A stretch of DNA of 64,000 nt from Pseudomonas sp. WN033 (GCA_002287035.1 NSKG01000001.1:186001-250000); one strand, 5' to 3'; counted from the stretch's first letter, positions 8,936-18,545 are shown. Notes: generated by a model not told the origin, from the letters alone. Numbers and translations are program-made.

Positions 8936-10764
8936 GCCCGGGACTCCTGATCGGTATCTCGCAGGCACTCAGTGAAACTGCTGCCACCCTCCTCTGCCGG
9001 GCTGATATGAGCACGCATGAAACCGAACAGTTCTCGCCCCCAGCCTCGCCGGATCGGCTCTTCATGCACCACCGGTTCACGCTGTTGCCAGACCGCGTCA
9101 GCTACCTCCGCCTGAAGCAGCCCACGCGACGCATCAAGAGTGACTTGATCCCCATCGCGCAAACGCGCCAAAGGGCCGCGATTATCTGCCTCTGGGCACA
9201 CATGAATCGCCGCTGGCACCTTGCCGGAGGCGCCGGACATACGCCCATCGGTAACCAGCGCCACCTTGAAACCACGATCCTGCAGCACGCCCAGATACGG
9301 CGTCAGCTTGTGCAACTCCGGCATACCATTGGCCCGAGGCCCCTGGAACCGCAATACGGCCACCAGATCACGCTCCAGCTCACCGGCCTTGAACGCCTCG
9401 ACGAAAGCTTCCTGGCTGTGAAAGATCCGGCACGGTGCACTGACCCGCCAGTGTTCGGGCTTGACCGCCGAGACCTTGATTACCCCGCGCCCCAGGTTGC
9501 CTTCGAGCAGCCGCAACCCGCCATCGACAGAAAACGGCTCGGCCTGGCTGCGCAGAATGCTGTCATCCAGACTCGCAGTCGGCCCGTCACGCCACTCCAG
9601 ACGCCCATCATTGAGTATCGGTTCCCGGGTATAGGCTTGCAGTCCCAGTCCTGCCACCGTCTGCACATCGGCATGCAGCAGTCCGGCATCGAGCAGTTGC
9701 CGGAACAGCCAGGCGGTGCCGCCAGCGGCCTGGAACTGGTTGATGTCGGCCTGACCGTTGGGATAGATCCGTGCCAGGGTCGGCACCACTTCGGACAGCG
9801 CCGCCATATCTTCCCAGCGCAGTTGCAGGCCGGCCGACTGACCAATAGCGACCAGATGCAGGGTCAGATTGGTCGAACCGCCAGTTGCCAGCAGCATGAC
9901 TACGGCATTGATCAGAGTCCGCTCATCGAACATCGCCATCAGATTCTGGCCGTTGCGCGCCAGCCGCGCAGCCTGCTCAGCGGCATGAACCGTCAGCGCA
10001 TCGCGCAGCGCAGTATTGGGATGAACGAAGGACGCCCCCGGCAGTTGCAGCCCCATGGCTTCGAGCAGAATCTGATTGGTATTGGCTGTGCCGTAAAAAG
10101 TGCAGGTGCCCGGGCCATGGTACGAGCGGCTTTCCGCCTCCAGCAGTTCCTCACGGCTGGCCTTGCCCTCGGCAAAGCGTTGACGCACGGCGGCCTTTTC
10201 GCTGTTGGGCAGGCCGCTGGGCATCGGCCCGGCTGGCACAAAGACCACCGGCAGGTGGGCAAAACGCAGGGCCCCCATCAGCAGACCCGGGACGATCTTG
10301 TCGCACACCCCCAAGCATAGCGCAGCATCGAACATGTTGTGCGACAACGCCACCGCCGTGGCCATGGCGATCACGTCGCGGCTGTGCAACGACAACTCCA
10401 TGCCGGGCTCGCCCTGAGTCACCCCGTCACACATCGCCGGCACCCCACCGGCGACCTGGCCAGTGGCACCGAACGCCCGCAGCGCCTGGCGAATCAGTTC
10501 CGGAAAGCGCTCGTAGGGCTGATGGGCCGACAGCATGTCGTTATAGGCTGTGACCATTGCCACATTGACCTCGTCCACCATACGCAAGCGGTCTTTGTCG
10601 GCTGCCGGACATGCCGCCATACCATGGGCCAGATTGCCACATGACAGCCGCCGGCGCCCACGAGGCAGCGCCGCCGCTTCAGTCATCTGACGCTGCCAGG
10701 CCTGATGCGACAACTGGCTGCGCTGACGAAGTCGCTCAGTCACCTCAATAACCCGTGGATGCAT
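8932..10764 (-). CDS. edd: Phosphogluconate dehydratase
   Basis: A 610-residue [4Fe-4S] dehydratase of the IlvD/Edd family that converts 6-phosphogluconate to KDPG. Visible marks are [20 protein letters not shown], the cluster region [19 protein letters not shown] and [18 protein letters not shown] with its cysteines, [13 protein letters not shown], and the C-terminal [25 protein letters not shown] 10764 ([12 protein letters not shown]) is chosen over the 13-codon-longer frame because GGAGG precedes it and the Edd N-terminus begins there. It is first in the edd-pgl-eda operon and divergent from pyruvate kinase across 122 bases, a natural site for HexR-type control. Confidence 0.95.
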   Translation of the reverse strand: MHPRVIEVTERLRQRSQLSHQAWQRQMTEAAALPRGRRRLSCGNLAHGMAACPAADKDRLRMVDEVNVAMVTAYNDMLSAHQPYERFPELIRQALRAFGATGQVAGGVPAMCDGVTQGEPGMELSLHSRDVIAMATAVALSHNMFDAALCLGVCDKIVPGLLMGALRFAHLPVVFVPAGPMPSGLPNSEKAAVRQRFAEGKASREELLEAESRSYHGPGTCTFYGTANTNQILLEAMGLQLPGASFVHPNTALRDALTVHAAEQAARLARNGQNLMAMFDERTLINAVVMLLATGGSTNLTLHLVAIGQSAGLQLRWEDMAALSEVVPTLARIYPNGQADINQFQAAGGTAWLFRQLLDAGLLHADVQTVAGLGLQAYTREPILNDGRLEWRDGPTASLDDSILRSQAEPFSVDGGLRLLEGNLGRGVIKVSAVKPEHWRVSAPCRIFHSQEAFVEAFKAGELERDLVAVLRFQGPRANGMPELHKLTPYLGVLQDRGFKVALVTDGRMSGASGKVPAAIHVCPEADNRGPLARLRDGDQVTLDASRGLLQAEVADAVWQQREPVVHEEPIRRGWGRELFGFMRAHISPAEEGGSSFTECLRDTDQESRA

Positions 10765-10886
10765 GCCTCTTCCTCCCAGGCCTGGTACTCGACGGCCTGT
10801 CATGTTGGGTTGGTATGCTCTATTGTAAGCCGCAATGTACTGTTCTTTTCATTCAACTTTAGGGAAGACCTGAAGGAAGACTGCCA

Positions 10887-12338
10887 ATGTCTATACGTCG
10901 TACCAAGATTGTCGCCACCCTCGGCCCCGCCAGCAGCAGCCCCGAACGTATCGCCGCCCTGATTGATGCCGGCATGAATGTCGCCCGCCTGAACTTCTCC
11001 CACGGCAGTGCCGATGAACACCGCGAACGCGCCCGCCAGGTACGCGCCATCGCTGCTGAAAAGGGCTGCCATGTCGCCCTGCTCGGCGATCTGCAAGGCC
11101 CGAAAATCCGCATCGCCCGATTCGCCAATGGCCCGATCCAGCTGGAAGTCGGCGACCGCTTCCGGCTGTCGACCAACCATCCGCTGGATGGCGGCAATCA
11201 GGAGGTGGTGGGGATCGACTATCCCGAGCTGGTCAACGATTGCCAGGCCGGCGATGAACTGCTGCTCGACGATGGCCGGGTAGTCATGCGGGTCGACAGT
11301 GTCGGCAGCGATGAAGTGAGCTGCACCGTCACCGTGGCTGGCCCGCTGTCCAACCACAAAGGCATCAACCGCCGTGGTGGCGGGCTGTCGGCCGCCGCAC
11401 TGACCGACAAGGACCGGGCCGATATCATCCTGGCCGCCGAGTTGCAGATGGAGTATGTCGCCGTCTCCTTCCCGCGTGATGCCGCCGACATGGACCTGGC
11501 CCGCAGCCTGCTGGCCGACGCCCAGTCCCAGGCCTGGCTGGTGGCCAAGATCGAACGGGCCGAAGCGGTCGCCGATGACGAAGCGCTGGACGGCCTGATT
11601 CGCGCCAGCGACGGGGTGATGGTGGCGCGTGGCGATCTGGGGGTTGAGATTGGTGATGCCGAGCTGGTGGCGATCCAGAAACACATCATCAGCCGCGCCC
11701 GCAAACAGAACAAACTGGTGATCACCGCGACCCAGATGATGGAGTCGATGATTTCCAGCCCGCTGCCAACCCGCGCCGAAGTCTCCGACGTGGCCAACGC
11801 CGCGCTGGACTACACCGATGCCGTGATGCTCTCAGCCGAATCTGCCGCCGGGCAGTTCCCGGTCGAAGCCGTACAGGCCATGGCCCGTATCTGCCTGGGC
11901 GCGGAAAAACACCCGACCAGCCAGCGCTCTGGCCATCGCCTGTATCAGTCGTTCGAGCGCTGTGATGAAACCATCGCCCTGGCCGCCATGTACGCCGGCA
12001 ACCACTTCCCCGGAGTGACCGCGATCATCAGCCTGACCGACAGCGGCTTCACCCCGCTGATCATGTCGCGCATCCGCTCGCACCTGCCGATCTTCGCCCT
12101 CTCGCCCAACCCCCAGACGCTGGGCCGGGTCGCCCTGTTCCGAGGGGTTCAGGCCATCGCCTTCAACCCTGCCGAGCTAGCGTCGGAGGTGGTCAACCAG
12201 AAGGCCGTCGACGCCCTGTTGCAACACGGCCACGTCAAACCTGGCGACTGGGTGATCCTGACCAAGGGCGACAACTACAACGCCAGCGGTGGCACCAACT
12301 CGATGAAACTGCTGCAGGTGGGTGAGCAGTTGGTGTAA
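10887..12338 (+). CDS. pyk: Pyruvate kinase
   Basis: A 483-residue pyruvate kinase that turns phosphoenolpyruvate and ADP into pyruvate and ATP. Conserved blocks are RRTKIVATLGPASSSPERI, MNVARLNFSHGSADEHRERA, the Lys/Glu active-site stretch AWLVAKIERAEAV, MVARGDLGVEIGDAELV and the ATQMMESMISSPLPTRAEVSDVANA signature. Length and sequence suit the AMP/sugar-phosphate-responsive PykA (type II) of pseudomonads. It faces the Entner-Doudoroff operon, whose products it consumes. The ribosome site is GAAGGA in the short leader. A strong hairpin follows 33 bases after the stop. Confidence 0.95.
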   Translation: MSIRRTKIVATLGPASSSPERIAALIDAGMNVARLNFSHGSADEHRERARQVRAIAAEKGCHVALLGDLQGPKIRIARFANGPIQLEVGDRFRLSTNHPLDGGNQEVVGIDYPELVNDCQAGDELLLDDGRVVMRVDSVGSDEVSCTVTVAGPLSNHKGINRRGGGLSAAALTDKDRADIILAAELQMEYVAVSFPRDAADMDLARSLLADAQSQAWLVAKIERAEAVADDEALDGLIRASDGVMVARGDLGVEIGDAELVAIQKHIISRARKQNKLVITATQMMESMISSPLPTRAEVSDVANAALDYTDAVMLSAESAAGQFPVEAVQAMARICLGAEKHPTSQRSGHRLYQSFERCDETIALAAMYAGNHFPGVTAIISLTDSGFTPLIMSRIRSHLPIFALSPNPQTLGRVALFRGVQAIAFNPAELASEVVNQKAVDALLQHGHVKPGDWVILTKGDNYNASGGTNSMKLLQVGEQLV

Positions 12339-12370
12339 TTGCAGCAACAAGCGGTGCAGTACACAAAGAA

Positions 12371-12414
12371 AAACCCCGGTCCCAATCACCTTAACCGTGA
12401 ACGGGCCGGGGTTT
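12371..12414. terminator. Bidirectional terminator after pyk and the lipase gene
   Basis: AAACCCCGG-T-CCC pairs with GGG-CCGGGGTTT around a 19-base loop, flanked by A's on the left. It lies between the converging pyk and T6SS lipase genes. Confidence 0.65.
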
Positions 12415-12459
12415 CTCCAGCGGTTCAAGCCAAGCCACAACAATACGTACGTTAACTGA

Positions 12460-14622
12460 CTACCCCACCAACGCACCCTGTTCAATGCGCCCCCGGGCAG
12501 ACGGAAGTTGAGCCAATTGCACCTGCACCAGGTTTTCATCATGCGCCTGCCAGCGTGCCAACGCCTCGGATAAGCCATTCTCCGCAGACAGATTGCCATA
12601 GACATCCACCAGGCTGACTTGACGATAGTGCAGCCGAGTCACGCGCTGCTGCGTTTCATCCAGTTTGCGCATCTCGGCACGCAAGGCACTCATCGCCAGT
12701 TCCAGATTCCGATCCTGAGCCGAACTGCCAGTCAACTGCTGGCGGTAAGTCTCATGCAACTCACTCATCGCTTGCCGGTTCTGCGCCAGATACCCGTTCA
12801 ATACCTCCAGCTCACGCTCGGTGACCAGTGTGCCGCCACGTTCCTCGGTCTGTTGCCAGCGCCGCAGAGTGGCCCAGGTATGAGGAATGTAGCCAGCCAC
12901 CATGAAATGATCGGCTGCCTGTAGCAACTGATTGATGAACCCTGCCCTGACGGGCAGATCATTATTGCGATTAAGGCGTAGCGCCCGGCTGCATGCATTT
13001 TGCTCAATCAGGTCACAGCCTGGCTCCCAGAGCACCGAGGACTGCTGGCCCTGCCCCAAGTCAAGCGGCGTGAAATGCAGCAACTGGCCCTGATGCTGGT
13101 AGGGCTCACCGCCAAAACGCAGCAACCCTATGGTGAACAACACCGCACCACCAACCGGGTTGAACACGGCCAGTAGCCCGCCAGCACCCAGCCAGCGAGG
13201 CTTAACATTCATCCAGGGCGCAGGCAGGCTGGGTACCGGATCGTTATGGCTGACGATCCGGTAATGCTCTAGCGCAGCCGCACCTCTGACGAAGTCGGCA
13301 TCACCGGCACGCGGTGCGCCATAGGTGTAGAGTTGGACGTTGTATGTTTCATCCCGACTCCTGCGCAAAGCTTCTGCCAAAAGCTGGGCAATCGCTCCAC
13401 CTAGACTATGGCCACAGATCACCACTTTCTGGCCGTTGTAGAATTTCTGGAAGTATTTGAGGACAAAGCTCTTAATCGCTAAATACCCACCATAAAACCC
13501 GCGATGCACCTTGCCTTCACCCTCACGGAAGGCCACCTGCCGGGCATCGATATCGCGCAGAATATCCTCTTTGCTATCGACCTCAGTGCCGCGTACGGAT
13601 ATCAGCACAACGTCATCGTGGTGAGTGATAAAAGCCTGGGTATGGGTACCGCCATCGGCGTCATCGAAAAAGTGCAGCCGGGCCGGGTGTTCCTGATCAT
13701 CACCTAGGTCGGGATCGTTTTCGGCATACAGCGACGGGTCGAAAGGCAAAATCTCGAAACGCCGGGAATAGGCTACATCCTCATACAGCGGGTAATAGCG
13801 GCTGGACTGAGCAGGGTCTACCCGCCAGGCTTCCACGCCATTACCCAACGCAGTGGCAAAGAAATGCCCAGCGCTGGGGTCAAGAGGGAAACTGACCTGA
13901 TCCACGGGCCTGCTCGCCGGTTCCTGGCCGAAGGGGTTGTAGCTCATCGCCGCCATCAGGGCCAACTGGTAGAGATTGAGTGTACAGAAGCCGGAAGCGG
14001 TTGACAGCATCGGGCGCAACGCCCTTAGCGGCCGTACCTCCAGCACATAATGCCTGTTCGGCAACAGTCCCAGCCCAACGGGCTCTTCATGCAGGTAAGG
14101 TGCAGTGCGCATGGCCGCGATCACCCCGGCCTCGGGCGGGTAATGACGCGCAACCGCTGGCGGCAGGTGTGCGGCATGGCGTACCAGTTCGCGCACTTCA
14201 ACCTGGTAAAACGCATCGCCTCTGGATCTGGCCGGATTGTCCCGGGTACGGCTGGCATCGGCCTGAGCAAAGCGGGTTTGTTCGGCACGGACCTGGAGTT
14301 CGGTGATGGGGAGTTTGTATGATGAGCGAGTCATCAACCATCGATAATGATCTTCAGGACCTTTGTAGTCTTCCACTAACTGCAATGTGACTGGCCCTCG
14401 GAAAAAGTTATCAACCAGCCCAATGCCATCGGCATCCAGCTGTCCTTGATAACGCTGCCCAGCACAGTCCAGCAACTCAAAGTTCAAGCCGGCATAAGCC
14501 GCGCCATCACCCTGTTCATCCACCAACTGAAAACTGACCCAATGCCCACGCTGGGGACAAGCCAGCAACTCACTGCTGAGAAACACGTTATCGGCATCAT
14601 CCAGATGCTCATCATTCGCCAT
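12460..14622 (-). CDS. Class 3 lipase, probable T6SS phospholipase effector
   Basis: A 720-residue protein with a central lipase_3 (fungal-type) hydrolase domain, about residues 280-470. The nucleophile elbow is GHSLGGA with Ser406, Asp461 in SHNDPVPSLP is the likely acid, and His572 (AADHFM) a plausible third member. The N-terminal ~200 residues form a beta-rich region of unknown role; a hydrophobic stretch at about 478-501 could insert in a membrane; the C-terminal ~120 residues are helical. It is the last gene of a vgrG-DUF4123-lipoprotein-lipase series with AAGGAG before its ATG, the usual order for a VgrG-delivered lipase. Activity on phospholipids and delivery to rivals are inferred from context. 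Confidence 0.8.
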   Translation of the reverse strand: MANDEHLDDADNVFLSSELLACPQRGHWVSFQLVDEQGDGAAYAGLNFELLDCAGQRYQGQLDADGIGLVDNFFRGPVTLQLVEDYKGPEDHYRWLMTRSSYKLPITELQVRAEQTRFAQADASRTRDNPARSRGDAFYQVEVRELVRHAAHLPPAVARHYPPEAGVIAAMRTAPYLHEEPVGLGLLPNRHYVLEVRPLRALRPMLSTASGFCTLNLYQLALMAAMSYNPFGQEPASRPVDQVSFPLDPSAGHFFATALGNGVEAWRVDPAQSSRYYPLYEDVAYSRRFEILPFDPSLYAENDPDLGDDQEHPARLHFFDDADGGTHTQAFITHHDDVVLISVRGTEVDSKEDILRDIDARQVAFREGEGKVHRGFYGGYLAIKSFVLKYFQKFYNGQKVVICGHSLGGAIAQLLAEALRRSRDETYNVQLYTYGAPRAGDADFVRGAAALEHYRIVSHNDPVPSLPAPWMNVKPRWLGAGGLLAVFNPVGGAVLFTIGLLRFGGEPYQHQGQLLHFTPLDLGQGQQSSVLWEPGCDLIEQNACSRALRLNRNNDLPVRAGFINQLLQAADHFMVAGYIPHTWATLRRWQQTEERGGTLVTERELEVLNGYLAQNRQAMSELHETYRQQLTGSSAQDRNLELAMSALRAEMRKLDETQQRVTRLHYRQVSLVDVYGNLSAENGLSEALARWQAHDENLVQVQLAQLPSARGRIEQGALVG

Positions 14623-14640
14623 CAGAACACTCCTTATTCT

Positions 14641-15444
14641 TCATTCCTCGCAATTGGGATAAATCATGCACTCTCGCCCATCGGGCATTCTGAAGGGTTT
14701 GAAATCTGTGGTATTACCCCGGCAAAAACCATAGGGGTCGTCGAGGCCTCGCCCCATGCAACGCTTCCAGCCTTGAGGAAAGCGGATCCAATTGTCGTCC
14801 ACCGCCGGTCGCTCCTCTTCAGCCATCCCAATTACCAGCCGAACAGTTTTGCCCTCCGCCTCGTCACGCAAGATCAGCCCCCCCGCTCGCCGTTCCTGCA
14901 CTCCACCTTCGCTCTCTGCCCGGCATTGGAGTAGCTTGATAATATTTCGCTGTTGTCCATAAGTCCTGAACAGCCACATGCACTGCCCATTCAAAACCTT
15001 CGTCCCGGCCGACCATGTATTCGGGTATCCATCTGGCAGGCTCTTGCGGAACGACAACATTGCATGATCTTCGCTTGAGTCCATTTGATTCGGCGTTGCA
15101 TCAAGCCGCCACTTCCCCCGCAGATCCATCTTGACACTGCGCAGCTCCAACTCGCAGCCCTGCACCCGATACCCCAGCGGCACCTCAAAGGTCACCCGGT
15201 GTTCCTCGGCAACATAGTCGCTACGATAAATCCGCCGGTTCGGGCGCTTGCCGTTGATTCTCTCCGGCAAATCGCATTCAGCCTCCGCCACCGGCACGTA
15301 ATAGGCATCGGCCGTCAGCTTGAAATGCGCCGGCAGATCGGCCTCCAGAGTGAAACTCGGGTTACGCTCCAGGCTGCCGCAGCCGGTCAGCATCAGCAGT
15401 GCGGCTGACAAAGGGGTTAGCAGAGCTTTTATCGTTAATCGCAT
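14641..15444 (-). CDS. Lipoprotein, probable immunity protein of the lipase
   Basis: A 267-residue secreted lipoprotein: basic N-terminus, hydrophobic core and lipobox LTGC with Cys22. The mature part is rich in Cys and aromatic residues (CMWLFRTYG, GWKRCMGRG, GRECMIYPNCEE) and matches no family I know. It lies between the DUF4123 adaptor and the lipase, 19 bases before the lipase start, which is where periplasmic immunity lipoproteins of T6SS phospholipases are found; neutralising the lipase in the periplasm is therefore inferred. The 3' end is poor in G+C for this window (63 of 120 bases at 14641-14760 by hand count), consistent with acquired cargo. Confidence 0.65.
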   Translation of the reverse strand: MRLTIKALLTPLSAALLMLTGCGSLERNPSFTLEADLPAHFKLTADAYYVPVAEAECDLPERINGKRPNRRIYRSDYVAEEHRVTFEVPLGYRVQGCELELRSVKMDLRGKWRLDATPNQMDSSEDHAMLSFRKSLPDGYPNTWSAGTKVLNGQCMWLFRTYGQQRNIIKLLQCRAESEGGVQERRAGGLILRDEAEGKTVRLVIGMAEEERPAVDDNWIRFPQGWKRCMGRGLDDPYGFCRGNTTDFKPFRMPDGRECMIYPNCEE

Positions 15445-15460
15445 GCCTGAATTCTCCGGA

Positions 15461-16267
15461 TTACCTGCCAGCTACGCGCACATAGTGCTGCTGGGACGTT
15501 TCATTCATTTCTGGGTACCAGTGCCTGGGTATTTCGCCGTCATGGACTGATAGACTTTCGCGAACAAGAAAAACCAGTTGCTGCGAGGCATGCCATCCCC
15601 ACTGGCGGGCCAGGCCTGCCATCTGAGCCACCCAAACCGCAGGATCACGCTGCGCGGCAAGCCGGCTGTAGGCTTCAGGATGCTCACTCAGCAGGTAATG
15701 GCGCAGGTTGCTACACAACACTTCGTCATTCGACACTGCGTTTTCCAGCCAGGCCGGCTGCTTCGGCAGTGGATGTAGCCCCGGCCTGGGGTTGTCTTGC
15801 GTCCTGCAACCCTGCTCTGTCCTGACACAAAGACTCTCAACAGGTCCCAGAAATGCGGGGAGTTCCTCGTTCGACAATCGATTCAAGGCACGCAGCATTA
15901 CCCGGCAATCGTGAAGCCGATACAAAACCCGTGATGCACCACGATCGATAATCAGCCGTGCCTGCCAGTGGGTCGCCAGTTCATGCAAGCGGCCTGACGG
16001 CGCTGCGACCAACCACTCCCAGGTGTGTACGGATGCATTGAGCAAATCGGCCTGCGCGGCGCTGGCGCTCCCCAGTGCGTACAGGCAAGGACCCTGGTCC
16101 GCCAGCCTTTCAGCTACAGTGCCTGCATAGAGCTTTAGAGACTCCTTGCCTGCCAACGCTTCAATCTGCTCCTGATAGCAAGCCGATACATTGCTCGCAT
16201 CCATTACCAGATAAATCTCACGGGCATACTCGCCCTGCTCTGCAAGCCAGCCGTGTACGCAAGCCAT
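15461..16267 (-). CDS. DUF4123 T6SS effector adaptor (chaperone)
   Basis: A 268-residue protein with the DUF4123 pattern: YLVMDASNVSACYQEQ at the start, then CLYALG, the AAPSGRLHELATHWQARLII block and the Arg-rich VLYRLHDCRVMLRALNRL. DUF4123 (Tap/TEC) proteins hold an effector and load it on the C-terminus of the cognate VgrG, and are not themselves secreted. The start at 16267 is chosen because it overlaps the vgrG stop by one base (TAATG), showing translational coupling; the frame is open 15 codons further. The cargo is most likely the lipase two genes downstream. Confidence 0.8.
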   Translation of the reverse strand: MACVHGWLAEQGEYAREIYLVMDASNVSACYQEQIEALAGKESLKLYAGTVAERLADQGPCLYALGSASAAQADLLNASVHTWEWLVAAPSGRLHELATHWQARLIIDRGASRVLYRLHDCRVMLRALNRLSNEELPAFLGPVESLCVRTEQGCRTQDNPRPGLHPLPKQPAWLENAVSNDEVLCSNLRHYLLSEHPEAYSRLAAQRDPAVWVAQMAGLARQWGWHASQQLVFLVRESLSVHDGEIPRHWYPEMNETSQQHYVRVAGR

Positions 16268-18348
16268 TACTGCCCTCCTGCGGCACAAACACCGTCCAGA
16301 CAGGGGCCACATACCGGACAGAAATCGCTATCCAATTGGCTGGCCGTACGCATAATTGCATGTTGAGCGCTACTCAAAGTCATCAGGGGGTTACCCGGCT
16401 GCTCTGCAGGCGCAGCATGGACATCGCCAGGCAGTGCCGGCCGGGCTCTGGTCAGCCGCCCAGCCGCACCACCGGAGTTGATCCGAATACCGGGCCCGTT
16501 CAGGGTCACGCCACTGGGGTCGAGTTTGAGGAAGGAGCCGCCGCCTCTGGCTGTCAGCTCAATGCCAGCGTCGATGACCACCTTGTCGCCAGCGTAATAG
16601 TGAATCTCCCGGCCGCTGTCGATGAACTGCCCCTGCCCCAGCTTAATGTGCTGACTGCTGGCCACGGTCAGATGATCGTCGGCCTTGATCTCGGTCTTTC
16701 GGTCGGCGTGGGTGGTGTGGTGTTCTTCGGCCAGGTTCTCGCTGTAGCGGTTGGCTTCGATGCGTTCATGGCGTTCATGGCCAACGCGGATGCGTTGGTC
16801 GTGTTCAATGTCCTGGTCCCAGTCGCGCTGGGCATGGATAAAGATCTGCTCCTGTCCGGCCTTGTCTTCGATCCGCAGTTCGTTGAAGCCGTTGCCGCCA
16901 GGGCTGGAGAGGCTTTTGAACAGGCTGCGGGTTTTGTGTTCGGGCAGTGTATAGGGCACCGGGTGGGCGCTGTTGTACAGGCAGCCGGAGACCAGCGGTT
17001 GGTCGGGGTCGCCTTCGAGGAAGCTGACCAGTACTTCCATGCCGATGCGGGGGATGGTCACGGCGCCCCAGCCGTTGCCGGCCCAGCTACTGGCTACCCG
17101 CAGCCAGCAACTGGTGTTGGCGTCGGCCTGGCCTTCGCGGTCCCAGTGGAACTGGACCTTGATCCGGCCTTCGCTGTCGCAGTGGATGTCTTCACCTTCG
17201 GGGCCGGTGACTACGGCGGTCTGTTGGCCGAGGACCTTGGGTTTGGGGTGGTTCAGGGCCGGGCGGTAGGCGCTGTCCCAGGGGGTGGCGGTGAAGTGGT
17301 TGCGGTAGCCTTGGGTGAAGCCGTCATCGTTGTCGTTTGTGTTGTTTGTGTCATCACTGGTAATCGATTCTTCCAGCACCTGGGGTTGTTTGCCCTGGTG
17401 GTGGATGGTGGTGATCAGCCAGAGGTCGTTCCAGCTCTGGGTGGGATGGCCTTCGAGTTCGAGGAAGTGGCCGCTGCGCAGGCTCGGCTGGTCGCTGTCG
17501 CCGCTGGCCTGGCGGTAGTCGCTGCGGTGGCGTTCCAGGGCGCGGCGGGCCAGCTGTTTGCCGCTCTCGCGGTCTGTGAAGCGGCCGGGGTAGTCGTAGT
17601 CTTCCAGGTCCGGCAGCTGCTCACTGCGGGCTTCGCTTTCAAGCAGCAGGCGGGCTTTTTGATGGTCGTAGTCGCGGCGGCTGACCCGGCTGCTGCGGGT
17701 TTCCAGGCGTACGCCGAAGCGTTTGACTACCGGGTCGTCGGCGACCATGCCGTTGCCCTGGTCGAACCCGGTGGGTGCCAGGCGCGGAAAACCGGTCTGG
17801 TCATCGCCGAACACCAGCAGGTGGCCGTCCGGGCTGTGGCGGAAGTGGTAGTGGATGCCTTCTTCTTCACACAGGCGCTGGATGAAGTGCAGGTCGCTTT
17901 CGTCGTATTGGGTGCAGTATTCGCGTGCCGGGTAGTCGCTGCCGAGCTGGAACTGCCAGGCGTCGGACTGGATGCCGTGTTCGGGCAGGATCCGGGCGAT
18001 GATCTCGGGCACGCTCAGGTGCTGGAAGATGCGCTGGTTGTGGCGCAGGCCGAGGTAGTGCAGGTGCGGTACCAGTTCCAGTTGGTAGCGGGTCAGGCGT
18101 TGGCCGGATTCGCTGACGGCGGCGTGGTGGATCAGCCCGTGCAGGCCGCTGCCGTTGCCCAGGTCGAGCCAGGCGCTGTGCTGCAACAGGGCTTCGAGGT
18201 CGATGTCGGGCTGTTCGCTGACCAGTTGCAGCTCGATGCGGTAGCACTGGCTGATGGCCTCGCGGGCGGTAAAGGCCAGGACCTTGAAGTCGTGGTCGAG
18301 GCCGTCGAGGGTCAGGCTGAAATGGGCTTGATTGGCTGGGGCGAACAT
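16267..18348 (-). CDS. vgrG: Type VI secretion spike protein VgrG
   Basis: A 693-residue VgrG/Rhs-type spike. It starts with the gp27-like domain (FSLTLDGLDHDFKVLAFTAREAIS), continues through SDLHFIQRLCEEEGIHYHF and the gp5 OB-fold (AVVTGPEGEDIHCDSEGRIKVQFHWDREG is split here only by description), has SSWAGNGWGAVTIPRIGMEVLVSF, and ends with the needle repeats rich in H, K and G. After the needle (IRINSGG, about residue 620) there is a ~70-residue tail ending in a Cys cluster at 677, 680, 683 and 688. It heads a four-gene module with adaptor, lipoprotein and lipase. No other T6SS structural gene is in the window, so this is an orphan vgrG island. Confidence 0.9.
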   Translation of the reverse strand: MFAPANQAHFSLTLDGLDHDFKVLAFTAREAISQCYRIELQLVSEQPDIDLEALLQHSAWLDLGNGSGLHGLIHHAAVSESGQRLTRYQLELVPHLHYLGLRHNQRIFQHLSVPEIIARILPEHGIQSDAWQFQLGSDYPAREYCTQYDESDLHFIQRLCEEEGIHYHFRHSPDGHLLVFGDDQTGFPRLAPTGFDQGNGMVADDPVVKRFGVRLETRSSRVSRRDYDHQKARLLLESEARSEQLPDLEDYDYPGRFTDRESGKQLARRALERHRSDYRQASGDSDQPSLRSGHFLELEGHPTQSWNDLWLITTIHHQGKQPQVLEESITSDDTNNTNDNDDGFTQGYRNHFTATPWDSAYRPALNHPKPKVLGQQTAVVTGPEGEDIHCDSEGRIKVQFHWDREGQADANTSCWLRVASSWAGNGWGAVTIPRIGMEVLVSFLEGDPDQPLVSGCLYNSAHPVPYTLPEHKTRSLFKSLSSPGGNGFNELRIEDKAGQEQIFIHAQRDWDQDIEHDQRIRVGHERHERIEANRYSENLAEEHHTTHADRKTEIKADDHLTVASSQHIKLGQGQFIDSGREIHYYAGDKVVIDAGIELTARGGGSFLKLDPSGVTLNGPGIRINSGGAAGRLTRARPALPGDVHAAPAEQPGNPLMTLSSAQHAIMRTASQLDSDFCPVCGPCLDGVCAAGGQ

Positions 18349-18510
18349 GGCTTCAATCCTTGAAGTCGGGGGTCAAGTCGGTGCAGCAACGTCGCAGTGT
18401 AGAGATATTGAGCCTCAAGACAAGGGCAGCCCATGGCTATCACCTGGAAACTTGAACCACTTCATGCCTCATGGAAACACTCGGCATAATCGAGGCGAAC
18501 TGTGGCTGCA

Positions 18511-18545
18511 AAAAAGCCCACTCCGATATCGGCAGTGGGCTTTTT
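18511..18545. terminator. Terminator downstream of fumarase
   Basis: AAAAAGCCCACT pairs perfectly with AGTGGGCTTTTT around an 11-base loop. It lies 32 bases past the fumarase stop on the minus strand, with a T-run on that strand, and also insulates the vgrG module. Confidence 0.75.

Noticed and set aside
8833-10320. Plus-strand open frame of 495 codons opposite edd
   Set aside because: Edd is complete and conserved on the minus strand; the antisense product has no domain and starts inside pgl.
10765-10886. HexR operator between edd and pyk
   Set aside because: TTGT-rich pieces are present but no TTGT-N7/8-ACAA palindrome could be found by eye.
16075-18363. Very long plus-strand open frame (762 codons) opposite vgrG
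   Set aside because: It is antisense to a complete VgrG with intact domains; G+C-rich third positions remove stops on the other strand. The predicted protein is low-complexity (Val/Ala/Gly-rich) and has no recognisable motif.
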